A stretch of 64,000 nt of DNA from Janthinobacterium sp. BJB426 (GCF_002735705.1 NZ_PDZL01000003.1:310001-374000); one strand, 5' to 3'; positions 9,197 through 19,719 are shown, numbered from the stretch's first letter. Numbers and translations are program-made. Notes: generated from the letters alone by a model not told the origin.

Positions 9197-10879
9197 TCAA
9201 TACTCGCGCAGCGCGCGCGCCAGGATGGCCTTGCAGTCGGTGCCGGCCGGCAAGCGGCCATACACGCCGCCCGGCGCTTGCACCAGCCGCGACTGCAGGA
9301 ACGCTTGCGCAACAAACGGTGGCGCATGGCGCAGCAGCAAGCCGGCCTGCACGGCCAGCACGATGCGTTCGGATAATTGCCGGGCGCCAAATTCATCCGT
9401 TTGCGGCCCGTCCAGGTCGGCCAGCAGCCGCGCGCGGTAGCCCGCGAAAATGGCATCGTCATCGCCGGCCAGCGCCAGCTCGACAGCCAGGGCGTCGCGC
9501 GCGGCCGGCGACTTGCCGAAGGCGCGCAAGACGTCAAGGCACATGACGTTGCCCGAGCCTTCCCAGATCGAGTTGACGGGCAGCTCTCTATATAAACGCG
9601 CCAGCGGCGCGTCTTCCACATAGCCGGTGCCGCCCAGCACTTCCATCGCTTCAAAGCCGAAACCGGGACCGCGTTTGCAGATCCAGTACTTGCCGGCCGG
9701 CGTGAGCACGCGCGCCAGCATGGCTTGCCCTGCATCCTCCTTTTCATCGAAGCAGCGGGCCAGGCGCAGTGCAAAGGCCGTGGCAGCTTCCGATTCCAGC
9801 GCCAGGTCGGCCAGCACGTTCTGCATCAGCGGCTGTTCGGCCAGCGGCTTGCCGAACACGGCCCGCTGGCGCGCGTGGTGCAGCGCCTGCGTCAGGGCGG
9901 CGCGCATGATACCGGTGCTGCCCAGCACGCAATCGAGGCGCGTGTGGCTGGCCATTTCCAGGATGGTGGGTATGCCCCGCCCCGCCTGCCCTACCAGCCA
10001 GCCGTAGGCATTGGTGAACTCCACTTCCGACGAGGCATTCGAGCGGTTGCCCAGCTTATCCTTCAGGCGCTGCACGCGGATGGCGTTGCGGCTGCCGTCG
10101 GGCAGGTAGCGGGGCAGGAAGAAGCACGACAATCCCCCCTCGTCCGCCTGCGCCAGGATCAGATGGGCGTCGCACTGGGGCGCCGAAAAAAACCATTTGT
10201 GGCCGACGATGCGCCAGGCGCCGCCGGCCTCGCCGCCGAACAGGGTACGCGCCTCGGCCGGCGGCACCTGCGTCGCGCGCGTGGTATTGCTGCGCACGTC
10301 CGAGCCACCCTGCTTTTCCGTCATGCCCATGCCGACCAGGGCGCCCCGCTTCTGCTCCACGGGCAGGGAGCGGGGATCGTAGTCGCGCGAGAGGATTTTC
10401 GGCAGCCAGCGCTGCGCGATTTGCGGCAGCTCAATGGCCTGGCGCAAGGCCGGCACCGAGGCATACGTCATCGTCACGGGACACTGTGTGCCGTTTTCCA
10501 CCTGCCCCACTAATAGATAGGCCGCCGCGCGCGCCACCTGGGCGCCGGGACCGGGCGAGGCCCAGGGCGAAGCATGCGCGCCGGCGCCCACGAGGATGGC
10601 CATCAGTTCATGCCAGGCCGGATGGAACAGCACCTCGTCGATGCGGCGGCCGGCCCGGTCGAACTGCTGCAGCTCGGGTGTGTGGATATTCGCCAGGCGC
10701 GCCAGCGCATAGGTTTCGGCGCGGCCCAGCTTTTCGCCCAGCGCGTCGAGTTCCTGCAGCGCCGCGCCGCCGCCCTCGCGCAGCAGCGCTTCGATCAGCG
10801 CCGGGTCGCAGGCGAACAGATTGACGTTTTCAAAGGGCGTGGCCTGATTGAAAACTTCATGCGTGTCAAAGGCATTCAT
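9197..10879 (-). CDS. AidB-like acyl-CoA dehydrogenase family protein
   Basis: This 560-residue FAD protein resembles E. coli AidB (541 residues), linked to the adaptive response to DNA alkylation, and related isovaleryl-CoA dehydrogenases. Family stretches are [51 protein letters not shown] and [26 protein letters not shown] lies 8 bases before the ATG at 10879. It is monocistronic here, with no alkA or ada beside it, so its substrate and role remain open. Confidence 0.85.
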   Translation of the reverse strand: MNAFDTHEVFNQATPFENVNLFACDPALIEALLREGGGAALQELDALGEKLGRAETYALARLANIHTPELQQFDRAGRRIDEVLFHPAWHELMAILVGAGAHASPWASPGPGAQVARAAAYLLVGQVENGTQCPVTMTYASVPALRQAIELPQIAQRWLPKILSRDYDPRSLPVEQKRGALVGMGMTEKQGGSDVRSNTTRATQVPPAEARTLFGGEAGGAWRIVGHKWFFSAPQCDAHLILAQADEGGLSCFFLPRYLPDGSRNAIRVQRLKDKLGNRSNASSEVEFTNAYGWLVGQAGRGIPTILEMASHTRLDCVLGSTGIMRAALTQALHHARQRAVFGKPLAEQPLMQNVLADLALESEAATAFALRLARCFDEKEDAGQAMLARVLTPAGKYWICKRGPGFGFEAMEVLGGTGYVEDAPLARLYRELPVNSIWEGSGNVMCLDVLRAFGKSPAARDALAVELALAGDDDAIFAGYRARLLADLDGPQTDEFGARQLSERIVLAVQAGLLLRHAPPFVAQAFLQSRLVQAPGGVYGRLPAGTDCKAILARALREY

Positions 10880-11013
10880 GGGAGTCTCCCGCGATTTGTT
10901 ATCATGGCGCCCTTGCCGTCGCTGGCGCACCGTCAACACCGTCTGCCAGCCAGACTAGCGCAAAGCGCATGGCGGGGCAAGCGCGCCAGTGGAAGCAGGC
11001 GCAGATAAATGTT

Positions 11014-11038
11014 TCCATGTGGAATGAAAATGCCCACA
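11014..11038. promoter_or_regulatory. inverted repeat in the gap before the GGDEF-EAL gene
   Basis: CATGTGG and CCACATG are perfect seven-base arms 11 bases apart. They lie in the 397-base gap between the divergent AidB-like gene and the PAS-GGDEF-EAL gene. A regulator site is possible but unproven. The rest of the gap shows no gene. Confidence 0.3.
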
Positions 11039-11276
11039 TGCCCCGCGCGACATGATTTTTTTCATGGAAGGCAGGAATATTTACAAAACCTGAAGCAATG
11101 TTGCTCTATTTCATGTAATCGGGTGCTTTTCAATGATACATTTCGTGTGGATCGCGTTCCGATAGCCGCCCTTTCGGCCCCTATGGCACGCATCATGCAC
11201 GATGCACTCTTTCCGTTGGCGCCCTGCCCTGCAGCGAGCGCCGGCACTGATAACAAAAAAGGTAAAAGCCAGCACG

Positions 11277-13016
11277 ATGTTTTCCAGTACCCCATCCGCC
11301 GCCCACCGCGAGGCTCGTCACGAGTTGGACAACCTCATGGAAGAGGCAGGCGACGTCGTGTTCCGGCTCGATACGGACGGCCTGATCCTGTTCGCCAGCA
11401 AGCGCGCGGCCACCCTGTTTGGCGCACCTTCGGGCCTGTCCGGCCATTTGCTGCTGCCGCTGGCCGCCGAAGCATCGCGCGCGGCGCTGCAAGCGGCGCT
11501 GGAAGACGCCCTGGAAGAACCGGGCCGCCTGGAAGTGCGGCTGCAAACGCCGGATCAGGAAATCTGGTTCGAACTGCGCCTGTCTTCTTATATGAACGCG
11601 GCCGGCGTAGCCGAATTGCTGGTGGTCGGGCGCGACACGTCGGCCCAGCACAATACGGAAGAACGGCTGCGCCACATGGCTACGCACGATGCGCTCACGG
11701 GCTTGCCGAATCGCTTGCTGCTGTCGGACCGCATCCGCATGGTGATCGCCCAGGCCGCGCGTTCGGGCCAGGGCTTTTCCGTCGCCACCATCGGCCTCGA
11801 TGGCTTCAAAAAGGTCAACGATGGCCTGGGACACCCGGTCGGCGACGCCGTGCTGCGCCTGGCCGCGGCGCGCCTGCGCAAGACCCTGCGCGACAGCGAC
11901 ACCCTGGCCCGCGTGGGCGGCGATGAATTCGTCGCCGTGCTGCCAGGCAGCGCCACGGATGCGCAGATCAAGCTGGTGACGGGCCGCCTGCTGGCCACCC
12001 TGCAGGCGCCGTTCGAAGTCGATGGCCACACGATCTACGTGGGCGCCTCGGTCGGCGTGGCTATCTATCCGCTGCACGCGGAAGATGAAGTGCGCCTGGT
12101 GGCGCTGGCCGATGCGGCCATGTCGCGCGCCAAGGAAACGGGCAAGGCCCGCTGCCTGGTCTACAGCCCGCGCCTGAACGGCCCGTCGGAACACGATATT
12201 TCGCTGGAAGCGGCCATGTTCCAGGCCGTGCGTGAAGGCGAGTTCTTACTCTTTTACCAGCCCATCGTCGATGCGCACACGCGGCAAATCCAGGGTTTCG
12301 AAACCCTGATGCGCTGGAAGCACCCGACCCTGGGCCTGGTGCCGCCCGTGCGCTTCATCCCGATTGCCGAAGCCAATGGCCTGATCAACCTGCTGGGCGC
12401 CTGGGCGCTGAAAGCGGCCTGCGTGCAGCTCAAGCAATTCCAGGAAATGGCCAAGCGGCCGCTGTACATCTCCGTCAACATCAGCCCGCGCCAGTTCCGC
12501 AACGACAAATTCCTCGACGTGCTCGATGACGCCATCGCGTTTTCGGGGCTGTCCGGCGAACACCTGGTGCTGGAAATTACGGAAGGCACCCTGATGATCG
12601 ACCCCGTGCATGCGGAAACCATCCTCGTCAAGATGACGGAGCGCCGCGCGCGCATCGCCATCGACGATTTCGGCACCGGCTATTCCTCGCTCGCGTATCT
12701 GAAGCGCTTCCCCATTTCCGTGCTGAAGATCGACCGCACCTTCATCAAGGACTTGCCCGAATCGAGCAAGGATGCGGCCATCTGCAACACCATTCTCGAC
12801 CTGGCCAAGCATTTGAACCTGTCCGTGGTGGCCGAAGGCGTGGAAACCGAAGAGCAGATGCACTTCATGGAGTCGCGCGGCTGCCAGTATGTGCAAGGCT
12901 ACCTGACGGGCAAACCGATGCCCGCCCACGCCGCGCTATCGGCCTTGAGCGACAAAACCTATGCGGCGCTGGTGCCTGCGCCGTCTGCCAATGAACCGCG
13001 CGGAGGGGTGCAATGA
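11277..13016 (+). CDS. PAS-GGDEF-EAL cyclic-di-GMP protein
   Basis: This 579-residue cytoplasmic protein has a PAS sensor (about residues 15-120), a GGDEF domain with intact RVGGDEFVAVL and the usual THDALTGLPNR entry, and an EAL domain. In the EAL domain the signature reads ETLMRW, keeping the metal-binding Glu, and LEITEGTLM and IDDFGTGYSSLAYL are intact. Both synthesis and hydrolysis of c-di-GMP are therefore possible. The ATG at 11277 starts just before the PAS domain. An upstream ATG at 11202 in frame lacks a better ribosome site. The stop overlaps the next start by 4 bases (ATGA), so the two are co-translated. Confidence 0.88.
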   Translation: MFSSTPSAAHREARHELDNLMEEAGDVVFRLDTDGLILFASKRAATLFGAPSGLSGHLLLPLAAEASRAALQAALEDALEEPGRLEVRLQTPDQEIWFELRLSSYMNAAGVAELLVVGRDTSAQHNTEERLRHMATHDALTGLPNRLLLSDRIRMVIAQAARSGQGFSVATIGLDGFKKVNDGLGHPVGDAVLRLAAARLRKTLRDSDTLARVGGDEFVAVLPGSATDAQIKLVTGRLLATLQAPFEVDGHTIYVGASVGVAIYPLHAEDEVRLVALADAAMSRAKETGKARCLVYSPRLNGPSEHDISLEAAMFQAVREGEFLLFYQPIVDAHTRQIQGFETLMRWKHPTLGLVPPVRFIPIAEANGLINLLGAWALKAACVQLKQFQEMAKRPLYISVNISPRQFRNDKFLDVLDDAIAFSGLSGEHLVLEITEGTLMIDPVHAETILVKMTERRARIAIDDFGTGYSSLAYLKRFPISVLKIDRTFIKDLPESSKDAAICNTILDLAKHLNLSVVAEGVETEEQMHFMESRGCQYVQGYLTGKPMPAHAALSALSDKTYAALVPAPSANEPRGGVQ

Positions 13017-14509
13017 ATCCAGGTCATTTCACGGCGCCGACACAGCTCGGCAAAAACACCCTGGACCTGCTGTGGGCGCGCACGCGCCAGCAGGGCGACA
13101 TGCCCGGCTTCGCGAAAGCCATCAGCGCCATCCTGGGCGCCATGCGCGGCGAGGACGACCACGAATTCGACATCACGCAAACGGTGCTGTCCGACCCTGT
13201 CCTCACGCACAAGGTGCTGCGGCTGGCCAACAGCGGCATGTATTCGGCCTTCGGCCAGCGCGTCAACACGGTCTCGAAGGCCGTGCTGGTGCTGGGCATC
13301 GACGCCATCGGCCACCTGGCGCTGGGCCTGAAACTGATCGAGGAACTGTCGCAGGCGTCGCCCGATTCCGTCAGCGCCCACGTGGAAATGGAAAAGGCCG
13401 TGCTGGCCGGGATGGTGGCGCAGCAGGTGGCCACCAGCGCCGGCAGCCTGCAGGCGGAGCAGGCCGTCGTCTGCTCGATGCTGCACACCCTGGGCCGCAT
13501 GATGGTGACGTTCTACATGACGGACTTCTGGGCGCGCATGCAGGCGCACGCGGGTCCCGGCAACGAGGCAGCCGCCGCGCGCGAAATCCTCGGCCTGTCT
13601 CTGCCGGAAGTGGGCTATGCCACGGCCGCCCACTGGGGCTTGCCGCAGCACCTGATCAACGGCATGCGTCCGATGGACCCGTCGCCGGACAATTCTCCCG
13701 TCAGCGGCGCCGACTGGATGGCCGGACTGTCAACGATGGCGGCGCGCTGCGCCGACTCGCTGTGGCATGACGATGCTGCCGGCGCGGCGCAAGTGCACGC
13801 GCTGATCGACGACTACGCGGGCACCCTGGGTATCACCGCGACGGACCTGGTGGTGGCGGTGGACAAGGCCAAGGCGATGGCGGCGGCCGATCTGTCGATC
13901 GCGCCCCTGTCGAAACCGGCCGAACGGCGCGCGCGCCAGCTGGCCTCGACACGCATGCGCGCCGAAGGCAACCGCGTATTGATCGGCGGCCTGGCCGACC
14001 TGCGCGGCGCCATCGGCAGCGCCAGTCCGGGCCAGATGGTCTCGATGGCGCTTGAAACGCTGCACCAGGGCTTCGATTTTTCGCGTTCGGTGGCGTTCGT
14101 GCGCAACCACAGGGATCATTTGTATTCGGCGCGCATCAGCATGGGCGAAGGCATGGCCGACCTGCAGGACCTGATGGTGTTTGGCGATGCGTATGAACCG
14201 AACGTCTTCCACGCGGCCCTCAACAGCGACCGCGTGATCTTCATCGACAACGCGCGCGACCCGAAATTTGCCGCCAAGCTGCCGCAATGGTGGAAAGCGA
14301 CATTGTCGGAAGCGCGCAGCTTCGTCGTGCTGCCCCTGTCGGCCAACGGCCACCCAACGGGATTTTTATATGGCGACTGGGACGACAGCTTCCCGCCGAT
14401 TCAATTGAATCAGACGGAATTCAACCTGATAAACGATATCCGGGCGTTGCTGGTGCAGTCGGTGGAGATGCGCCATCAATTGGAATTGGTGGCGAATAAG
14501 GTGGCATGA
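13013..14509 (+). CDS. HDOD-domain signalling protein with C-terminal GAF-like domain
   Basis: This 498-residue protein starts with an HDOD domain (about residues 20-230), with the signature SDPVLTHKVLRLANSGMYS and the HTLGRMM helix. The C-terminal part (about 310-480) has a GAF-like pattern ending in FVVLPLSANGHPTGFLYGDW. HDOD proteins act in signalling and do not usually keep the HD catalytic residues. The 4-base overlap with the GGDEF-EAL gene suggests a shared c-di-GMP pathway. Confidence 0.82.
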   Translation: MNPGHFTAPTQLGKNTLDLLWARTRQQGDMPGFAKAISAILGAMRGEDDHEFDITQTVLSDPVLTHKVLRLANSGMYSAFGQRVNTVSKAVLVLGIDAIGHLALGLKLIEELSQASPDSVSAHVEMEKAVLAGMVAQQVATSAGSLQAEQAVVCSMLHTLGRMMVTFYMTDFWARMQAHAGPGNEAAAAREILGLSLPEVGYATAAHWGLPQHLINGMRPMDPSPDNSPVSGADWMAGLSTMAARCADSLWHDDAAGAAQVHALIDDYAGTLGITATDLVVAVDKAKAMAAADLSIAPLSKPAERRARQLASTRMRAEGNRVLIGGLADLRGAIGSASPGQMVSMALETLHQGFDFSRSVAFVRNHRDHLYSARISMGEGMADLQDLMVFGDAYEPNVFHAALNSDRVIFIDNARDPKFAAKLPQWWKATLSEARSFVVLPLSANGHPTGFLYGDWDDSFPPIQLNQTEFNLINDIRALLVQSVEMRHQLELVANKVA

Positions 14510-14510
14510 G

Positions 14511-14630
14511 AACACCTGACCAAACCTACTGCGCGTCGGTATAGGCGGCCTGCGATGCTCACCGTACCTTCGTACGGTTGCGCTTCTTAGCCACCTCTCC
14601 CTTCCGCTCGCTACGGTTTTGTCAGGTGTC
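14511..14630. repeat. intergenic palindromic repeat with 15-base outer arms
   Basis: The outer arms are ACACCTGACCAAACC at the left and GGTTTTGTCAGGTGT at the right, pairing with one mismatch. Inside are ACCGTAC-CTTC-GTACGGT (hairpin) and the phrase CCGCTCGCTACGG, which also occurs at about 7309 after the LysR gene. It lies between the convergent HDOD gene and aroC. It looks like a dispersed REP-type element that may act as a terminator. Confidence 0.65.
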
Positions 14631-14660
14631 GCAAGCGTCTTTGTTAAGCGACAAAATTAA

Positions 14661-15755
14661 TCATTTCAACTTCGGCGTACTCACCGACACATCGCCGCAT
14701 TGCGCGCGGTGCATCAGGGCGTGGTCGATCAGCACCAGCGCCAGCATGGCTTCGGCGATCGGCGTGGCGCGGATGCCCACGCACGGGTCGTGGCGGCCGA
14801 ACGTTTCCACCATCACGGGATTGCCTTCCTTATCGATCGAACGGCGCGGCGTGCGGATCGACGAGGTCGGCTTGATGGCGATCGAGACGCTGATATCCTG
14901 CCCCGTCGAGATGCCACCGAGTACGCCACCGGCGTTATTGCCGATAAAGCCTTCCGGCGTCAGTTCGTCGCCATGCTCGGAACCCTTTTGCGCCACAGAA
15001 TCGAAACCGGCGCCGATTTCCACGCCTTTCACGGCATTGATGCCCATCATGGCGTAGGCGATGTCGGCGTCAAGCTTGTCGTAGATGGGCTGACCCAGAC
15101 CGACGGGAACGTTTTGCGCGATCACGTCGATGCGCGCGCCGATGGAATCGCCGTCGCGGCGCAACTGGTCCATCGCCTCTTCCATGCGCGCGATCAGGTC
15201 CGCATCGCCGCTGGCGGCAAAGAACGGGTTCGCATGCACGTGCTCCCACGACTGGAACGGCACGGGAATGTCGCCCAGCTGGCTCATGCAGCCCTTGAAG
15301 GTGGTGCCGTACTGCTGCAGCAGCCATTTCTTGGCGATCGCCGCTGCGCCGACCACGGGCGCCGTCAGGCGCGCCGAGGAGCGCCCGCCGCCGCGCGGAT
15401 CGCGCACGCCGTATTTATGCCAGTAGGTGTAGTCGGCATGGCCAGGGCGGAAGCTTTCCGCGATATTGCCGTAATCCTTGCTGCGCTGGTCTTCATTGCG
15501 GATCAGCAGCGCGATGGGCGTACCCGTCGTCACGCCCTGGTACACGCCGGACAGAATCTCGACCGTATCGGATTCCTGGCGCTGCGTCACGTGGCGCGAC
15601 GTGCCCGGCTTGCGGCGGTCCAGCTCGGGCTGGATATCGGCTTCCGACAGGACCAATCCCGGAGGACAGCCATCGATTACGCAGCCGATGGCCGGGCCAT
15701 GCGATTCGCCGAAAGTGGTAACAGTAAACAGCTTGCCAAAAGAATTGCCGGACAT
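14661..15755 (-). CDS. aroC: chorismate synthase
   Basis: This 364-residue enzyme makes chorismate from EPSP, the last common step of aromatic amino acid synthesis, and needs reduced FMN. Family motifs are [55 protein letters not shown] and [11 protein letters not shown]. The ATG at 15755 gives the standard N-terminus [19 protein letters not shown]. No clear Shine-Dalgarno sequence precedes it. Confidence 0.96.
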   Translation of the reverse strand: MSGNSFGKLFTVTTFGESHGPAIGCVIDGCPPGLVLSEADIQPELDRRKPGTSRHVTQRQESDTVEILSGVYQGVTTGTPIALLIRNEDQRSKDYGNIAESFRPGHADYTYWHKYGVRDPRGGGRSSARLTAPVVGAAAIAKKWLLQQYGTTFKGCMSQLGDIPVPFQSWEHVHANPFFAASGDADLIARMEEAMDQLRRDGDSIGARIDVIAQNVPVGLGQPIYDKLDADIAYAMMGINAVKGVEIGAGFDSVAQKGSEHGDELTPEGFIGNNAGGVLGGISTGQDISVSIAIKPTSSIRTPRRSIDKEGNPVMVETFGRHDPCVGIRATPIAEAMLALVLIDHALMHRAQCGDVSVSTPKLK

Positions 15756-16055
15756 AGTAGGAAGTGTGAGGACTGGAAAACTCAATTCTACCAGCCTGCG
15801 GGGCATGCCATGCCGCTAATGCCCCGCCAGGGACCGATATTCCCCCACCCGCCTCGCCATTTTAAAATCCCGCGTATTTTTTCATATAAAAAATACCAAA
15901 TATGAGTTGCAATCATGCAATACAAGAAATATTGCTCGACGGAATAGACTTAAAAAAACATTTTGCTTATTAAATAGCTATATACTTGGACGATGGACCA
16001 TCAGAAAATGTGCGAACCTCGGCAGCACCTGAGCGCTACATTTTCGATGCGCCCT

Positions 16056-16152
16056 GAGTGCATCAGAAATGGTCAGGGCTAGGCGCGGCGCCGAAGACAG
16101 TACGCAAGTACGGCGAGGCGCTGCAACAACGCCATGGACATTTCTGATGTGC
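16056..16152. repeat. intergenic hairpin repeat, copy A
   Basis: This copy has outer arms GTGCATCAGAAATG and CATTTCTGATGTGC and an inner core CCGAAGACAGTACGCAAGTACGGCGAG. The core (CGAAGACAGTACG) recurs in two copies between the Ter genes at 49.3-49.6 kb. The element sits in the 434-base, partly AT-rich gap before the receiver-GGDEF-EAL gene. The rest of that gap (15756-16055) shows no gene; it is AT-rich and may hold promoters. Confidence 0.7.
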
Positions 16153-16189
16153 TCACATCTCGTTCCGAGTCATCCTGGAGAAGCTATAC

Positions 16190-18451
16190 ATGCCCGCACC
16201 GATCATCCCCCTTGACGCCAACAAGGACGATCACGACGACCTGGTATTCCTCGATGAGCAACCAGCGCCGCCGCTGGCCGTCGCACCGCGCAGCGTCTGG
16301 CGGGTGATGATCATCGACGACGATGAAGACGTCCACTCCACCACCACTTTCGCCCTGGGCAACCTGGAAATGCAGCACCGCCCGCTGGAATTCGTGCATG
16401 CGTATTCAGCCGGCCAGGCGCGCGAACTGCTCAAGCATGAAGACGACATCGCCGTCATCCTGCTCGACGTGGTGATGGAACAGGATGACGCGGGCCTGCA
16501 CCTGGTGCGCTACATCCGCGAAACCCTGAAAATGACGGACGTGCGCATCATCCTGCGCACGGGCCAGCCTGGCTACGCCCCGGAAATCGACGCCATCCGC
16601 GATTTCGACATCAACGACTACAAGACCAAGTCCGAACTGACGCGCATCAAGCTGTTTACTACGGTGACGGCCGCCATCCGCTCGTACGAGCAGATCCGTT
16701 CGATCAGCAGCAGCCGGCGCGGCCTGGACCGTATCGTCCACGCCAGCACGCAGCTGATGGCGCTGCACGGCGTGCAGAACTTCTCGGCCGGCGTGCTGGC
16801 GCAGATCGCCGACCTGCTGGGCATCCGCGCCGACGGCGTGCTGTGCGTGCAGGACCTGCAGGACAATGGCGCACGGGAACTGCTCGTTTCGGCCTGCACG
16901 GGCAGCTTTTCCAGCTTGCCGCACAGCGCCCTGTGCGGCCTGCAAAACCCGCGCGTGATGGCCGCCATCGAGCACACCCTGGCGCAGCGGCGCAATGTGT
17001 ACGCGCACGACTATGCCACGCTGTACTTCGCGGGCAAGGCCAGCCGCGACGCGGCCGCCTACCTGGTGCTGCCGCGCCCCCTGTCGGCCATCGATGAAAG
17101 CCTGCTGGAAGTCTTCTGCAGCAATGTCGCCGTGGGCCTGGACAACGTCGAGCTGGTGTCGCACCTGCACAACGCCGCCTTCTACGATCAATTGTCGAAG
17201 CTGCCCAACCGCACGCGCCTGGTGGAAATCCTCGACGCCACCCTGGCCGGCCCCGCGCGCGACGACGCCACCCTGTCGCTGGTGGACCTCGACCATTTTG
17301 CCGAAACCAACGACGCGCTGGGCCACCAGTTCGGCGACATGCTGCTGGTGGCCGTGGCGGGACGCCTGCAAACCCAGCTGGGCCCGCAACTGACGGTGGC
17401 GCGCCTCGGCGGCGACATCTTCTGCGTGCTGGGCGACTCGTCGCAAGTCAATCCGACCAAGATCCTGGCCCTGTTCCAGGCGCCGTTCAGCATCGATGGC
17501 CAGGACGTGCAATTGTCCGCCACCCTGGGCCTGGTGCGGCTGGGCGAACACGCGGGCACGGGCGCCGATGCGCTGAAGGATGCCGATATCGCCCTGAAAC
17601 GGGCGAAAAGCCAGCAGCGCGCCGGGCATTTCTACTTCTCGCGCAGCATGGGCATCGAAATCCGCGAACGAGTGCGCATGATGCACGCGCTGCGCACGGC
17701 TTTCAGCCAGGGCCAGCTGTTTGTCGTGTATCAGCCGCAGATCGACCTGACCACGCGCCGCCCCGTGGGCGCCGAAGCGCTGCTGCGCTGGCAGACGCCG
17801 GACGGCAAATTCATCTCGCCCGACCGCTTCATCCCGATTGCCGAGTATTCGGGCATCATCATCGACCTCGGCGAATGGGTGCTGCGCACGGCATGCCGCG
17901 AACTGGTGCTGCTGCGCGAGCAGGGCCACCGCAACTTCGTCATGTCCGTCAACGTGTCGCAGGTGCAGTTCCGCCACCCGCTGTTCCTGGAAATGTTGCG
18001 CGCGGCGCTGGAAGAGACGCAGGCGCCGCCCGAATTCATCGAGCTGGAAATCACGGAATCGATGGCTATGGAAGAGCCCGATTTATTGATCAAGATGTTG
18101 TGGCAGATCAAGCAAACGGGTGTGAGCATCGCCATCGACGACTTCGGCACAGGTTTTTCCTCGCTGTCCTATTTGCAGCGCCTGCAAGTCGACCGCCTGA
18201 AGATCGACCGCGCCTTCGTCACCGAGATCACGGGTTCCGCGCGCGGCAGCAGCATCGCCGAAATGGTCATCCAGCTGGGCCGCAACCTGGGCCTGGCCGT
18301 GATCGCGGAAGGCGTGGAAGACGAGCGGCAGGCGCAAATTTTGCAGGCGCTGGGCTGCCCCATGGCGCAAGGGTTCCTGTTCGCCCGCCCGATGACGGCC
18401 ACGGCGCTGGGTACCTGGCTGAACAACGAAGCGCTGCAGGGCGCGGCATAG
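16190..18451 (+). CDS. receiver-DUF3369-GGDEF-EAL response regulator
   Basis: This 753-residue protein has an N-terminal receiver domain (residues about 38-165) with VMIIDDDEDVH, the acceptor region VILLDVVMEQDD and the Lys of DYKTKSEL. A DUF3369-type sensor domain follows (about 175-320), then a GGDEF domain whose signature is degenerate (RLGGDIFCVLG), and an EAL domain with EALLRW, LEITESMAM and IDDFGTGFSSLSYL intact. This points to a c-di-GMP phosphodiesterase with the degenerate GGDEF domain as a regulatory part. A GGAG ribosome site precedes the ATG. No kinase gene is nearby. A strong terminator follows. Confidence 0.88.
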   Translation: MPAPIIPLDANKDDHDDLVFLDEQPAPPLAVAPRSVWRVMIIDDDEDVHSTTTFALGNLEMQHRPLEFVHAYSAGQARELLKHEDDIAVILLDVVMEQDDAGLHLVRYIRETLKMTDVRIILRTGQPGYAPEIDAIRDFDINDYKTKSELTRIKLFTTVTAAIRSYEQIRSISSSRRGLDRIVHASTQLMALHGVQNFSAGVLAQIADLLGIRADGVLCVQDLQDNGARELLVSACTGSFSSLPHSALCGLQNPRVMAAIEHTLAQRRNVYAHDYATLYFAGKASRDAAAYLVLPRPLSAIDESLLEVFCSNVAVGLDNVELVSHLHNAAFYDQLSKLPNRTRLVEILDATLAGPARDDATLSLVDLDHFAETNDALGHQFGDMLLVAVAGRLQTQLGPQLTVARLGGDIFCVLGDSSQVNPTKILALFQAPFSIDGQDVQLSATLGLVRLGEHAGTGADALKDADIALKRAKSQQRAGHFYFSRSMGIEIRERVRMMHALRTAFSQGQLFVVYQPQIDLTTRRPVGAEALLRWQTPDGKFISPDRFIPIAEYSGIIIDLGEWVLRTACRELVLLREQGHRNFVMSVNVSQVQFRHPLFLEMLRAALEETQAPPEFIELEITESMAMEEPDLLIKMLWQIKQTGVSIAIDDFGTGFSSLSYLQRLQVDRLKIDRAFVTEITGSARGSSIAEMVIQLGRNLGLAVIAEGVEDERQAQILQALGCPMAQGFLFARPMTATALGTWLNNEALQGAA

Positions 18452-18476
18452 ACGTCACCTTGCATACGCAATGCAA

Positions 18477-18503
18477 AACGCCGGCAGTTGCCGGCGTTGT
18501 TTT
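18477..18503 (+). terminator. terminator of the receiver-GGDEF-EAL gene
   Basis: The arms AACGCCGGCA and TGCCGGCGTT (ten bases, perfect, two-base loop) are followed by GTTTTT. Confidence 0.9.
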
Positions 18504-18520
18504 TACTGGATGAGCGAAGC

Positions 18521-18967
18521 TTAATCAGTGGTTTCGGCCGGCCAGTCGCGGATATACGCTTTCAGCATCTGGTTTTCAAAGCTTTGCGCTTCGAGCACGG
18601 CGCGCGCCACGTCGTAGAAGGAAATGACGCCCAGCAAGGTCTTGGCGTTCATGACGGGCAGGTAGCGCGCGTGTTTTTCCAGCATGATGCGGCGCACTTC
18701 GTTGACTTCCGTATCCGGGGTCACGGTGATCGGGTGGTCATCCATGTGCTTGCGCACGGTGCCGCCGCCGATCTGGCCCGCGTTTTCATGCAGCGCGTTG
18801 AGTACTTCGCGGAAGGTCAGCATGCCGACCAGGTCGCCAAATTCCATGACCACCAGCGAACCGATGTCCTTTTCAGCCATGGTATTGGCCGCGTCAAGCA
18901 GGGGCTGGTCAGGCGTGACCGTGTAGAGGATATTGCCCTTGACTTGGAGAATTTCAGATACTTTCAT
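18521..18967 (-). CDS. tandem CBS-domain protein
   Basis: This 148-residue protein consists of two CBS motifs: residues about 10-65 (TPDQPLLDAANTMAEKDIGS to LVGMLTFREVL) and about 80-130 (TPDTEVNEVRRIMLEKHARY to LGVISFYDVARAVL). Such proteins bind adenine nucleotides and act as energy sensors. No partner enzyme is fused or adjacent, so the target is unknown. Confidence 0.88.
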   Translation of the reverse strand: MKVSEILQVKGNILYTVTPDQPLLDAANTMAEKDIGSLVVMEFGDLVGMLTFREVLNALHENAGQIGGGTVRKHMDDHPITVTPDTEVNEVRRIMLEKHARYLPVMNAKTLLGVISFYDVARAVLEAQSFENQMLKAYIRDWPAETTD

Positions 18968-19095
18968 ATTGGCCGTCCTGTCCGCGTGATTGGTATTTTA
19001 GTTATTCTAGCCCTTACTGCGACTGTAGCCTATGCCTGCGGAAAAATCCAGCCTTGCGCGCAATCAAATCGAGGGGGATTGCGCGCACCTTTTCG

Positions 19096-19719
19096 TTACG
19101 CTCTGCGGCGGAACCAGCCGGCGATGGACAGGCGTTCGCGCGCTGTCGGCAACACTTCGTGCAGCATCTCGCCCGACATGAACATGGCCATGCGTCCCGC
19201 TTGCGGCAAGACGTCCACCACGGGCCCGCCTTGCGGGTGCAGGCGCAGGGCGCCGCCGTGCTCTGGCAGCCAGTCGTCGTTCAGGTACAGCACGACGGAC
19301 ACGGTGCGCTTGTCGTCATCGCGGAAACGGTCCAGATGGGCACGATAAAAGGCGCCCGGTGCATACAGAGCGAAATGGCTTTCGTACTCTTCCAGCCCCA
19401 GGAACAGCTCGCGGTTGAGCACGCAGCGCAGCGCTTCCATGTGTTCCAGGTAGCGGTCGCATGCCGCTGAGCGGCCCGTTTCCAGCCATTCGATATGGTC
19501 GCCGCGGATGTCCGGCTGCAGCAGCGGTGCATGGCCGCTGCCCACGCCGGCGCCCTTCATCTTGCCGCTGAGCATGGATTGCACGCATTCGGCGGCCAGC
19601 TGGCGGCTCAGTTCAGGGGAGATGAAATGCTCTTGCATGAGCCAGCCTGCGTGGCACAGGCCGTCGACGATAGAAGGTCCGGGTACGGCAAGGGCGCCGT
19701 CGAACGATATTGCGGGCAT
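19096..19719 (-). CDS. 2OG-Fe(II) oxygenase
   Basis: This 207-residue protein has the double-stranded beta-helix motif of iron/2-oxoglutarate dioxygenases: the HxD pair in YRAHLDRFRDDDKRT, then VVLYLNDDW, and the distal His and 2OG-binding Arg in MLHEVLPTARERLSIAGWF. It belongs to the SM-20/prolyl-hydroxylase-like group, whose substrates in bacteria are mostly unknown. I take the ATG at 19719 because AGGA lies 10 bases before it. An in-frame ATG at 19740 is the alternative. Confidence 0.82.
   Translation of the reverse strand: MPAISFDGALAVPGPSIVDGLCHAGWLMQEHFISPELSRQLAAECVQSMLSGKMKGAGVGSGHAPLLQPDIRGDHIEWLETGRSAACDRYLEHMEALRCVLNRELFLGLEEYESHFALYAPGAFYRAHLDRFRDDDKRTVSVVLYLNDDWLPEHGGALRLHPQGGPVVDVLPQAGRMAMFMSGEMLHEVLPTARERLSIAGWFRRRA

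Noticed and set aside
9052-9774. Long upstream extension of upp
   Set aside because: It overlaps the AidB-like gene in another frame and the normal UPRTase N-terminus starts at 9051.
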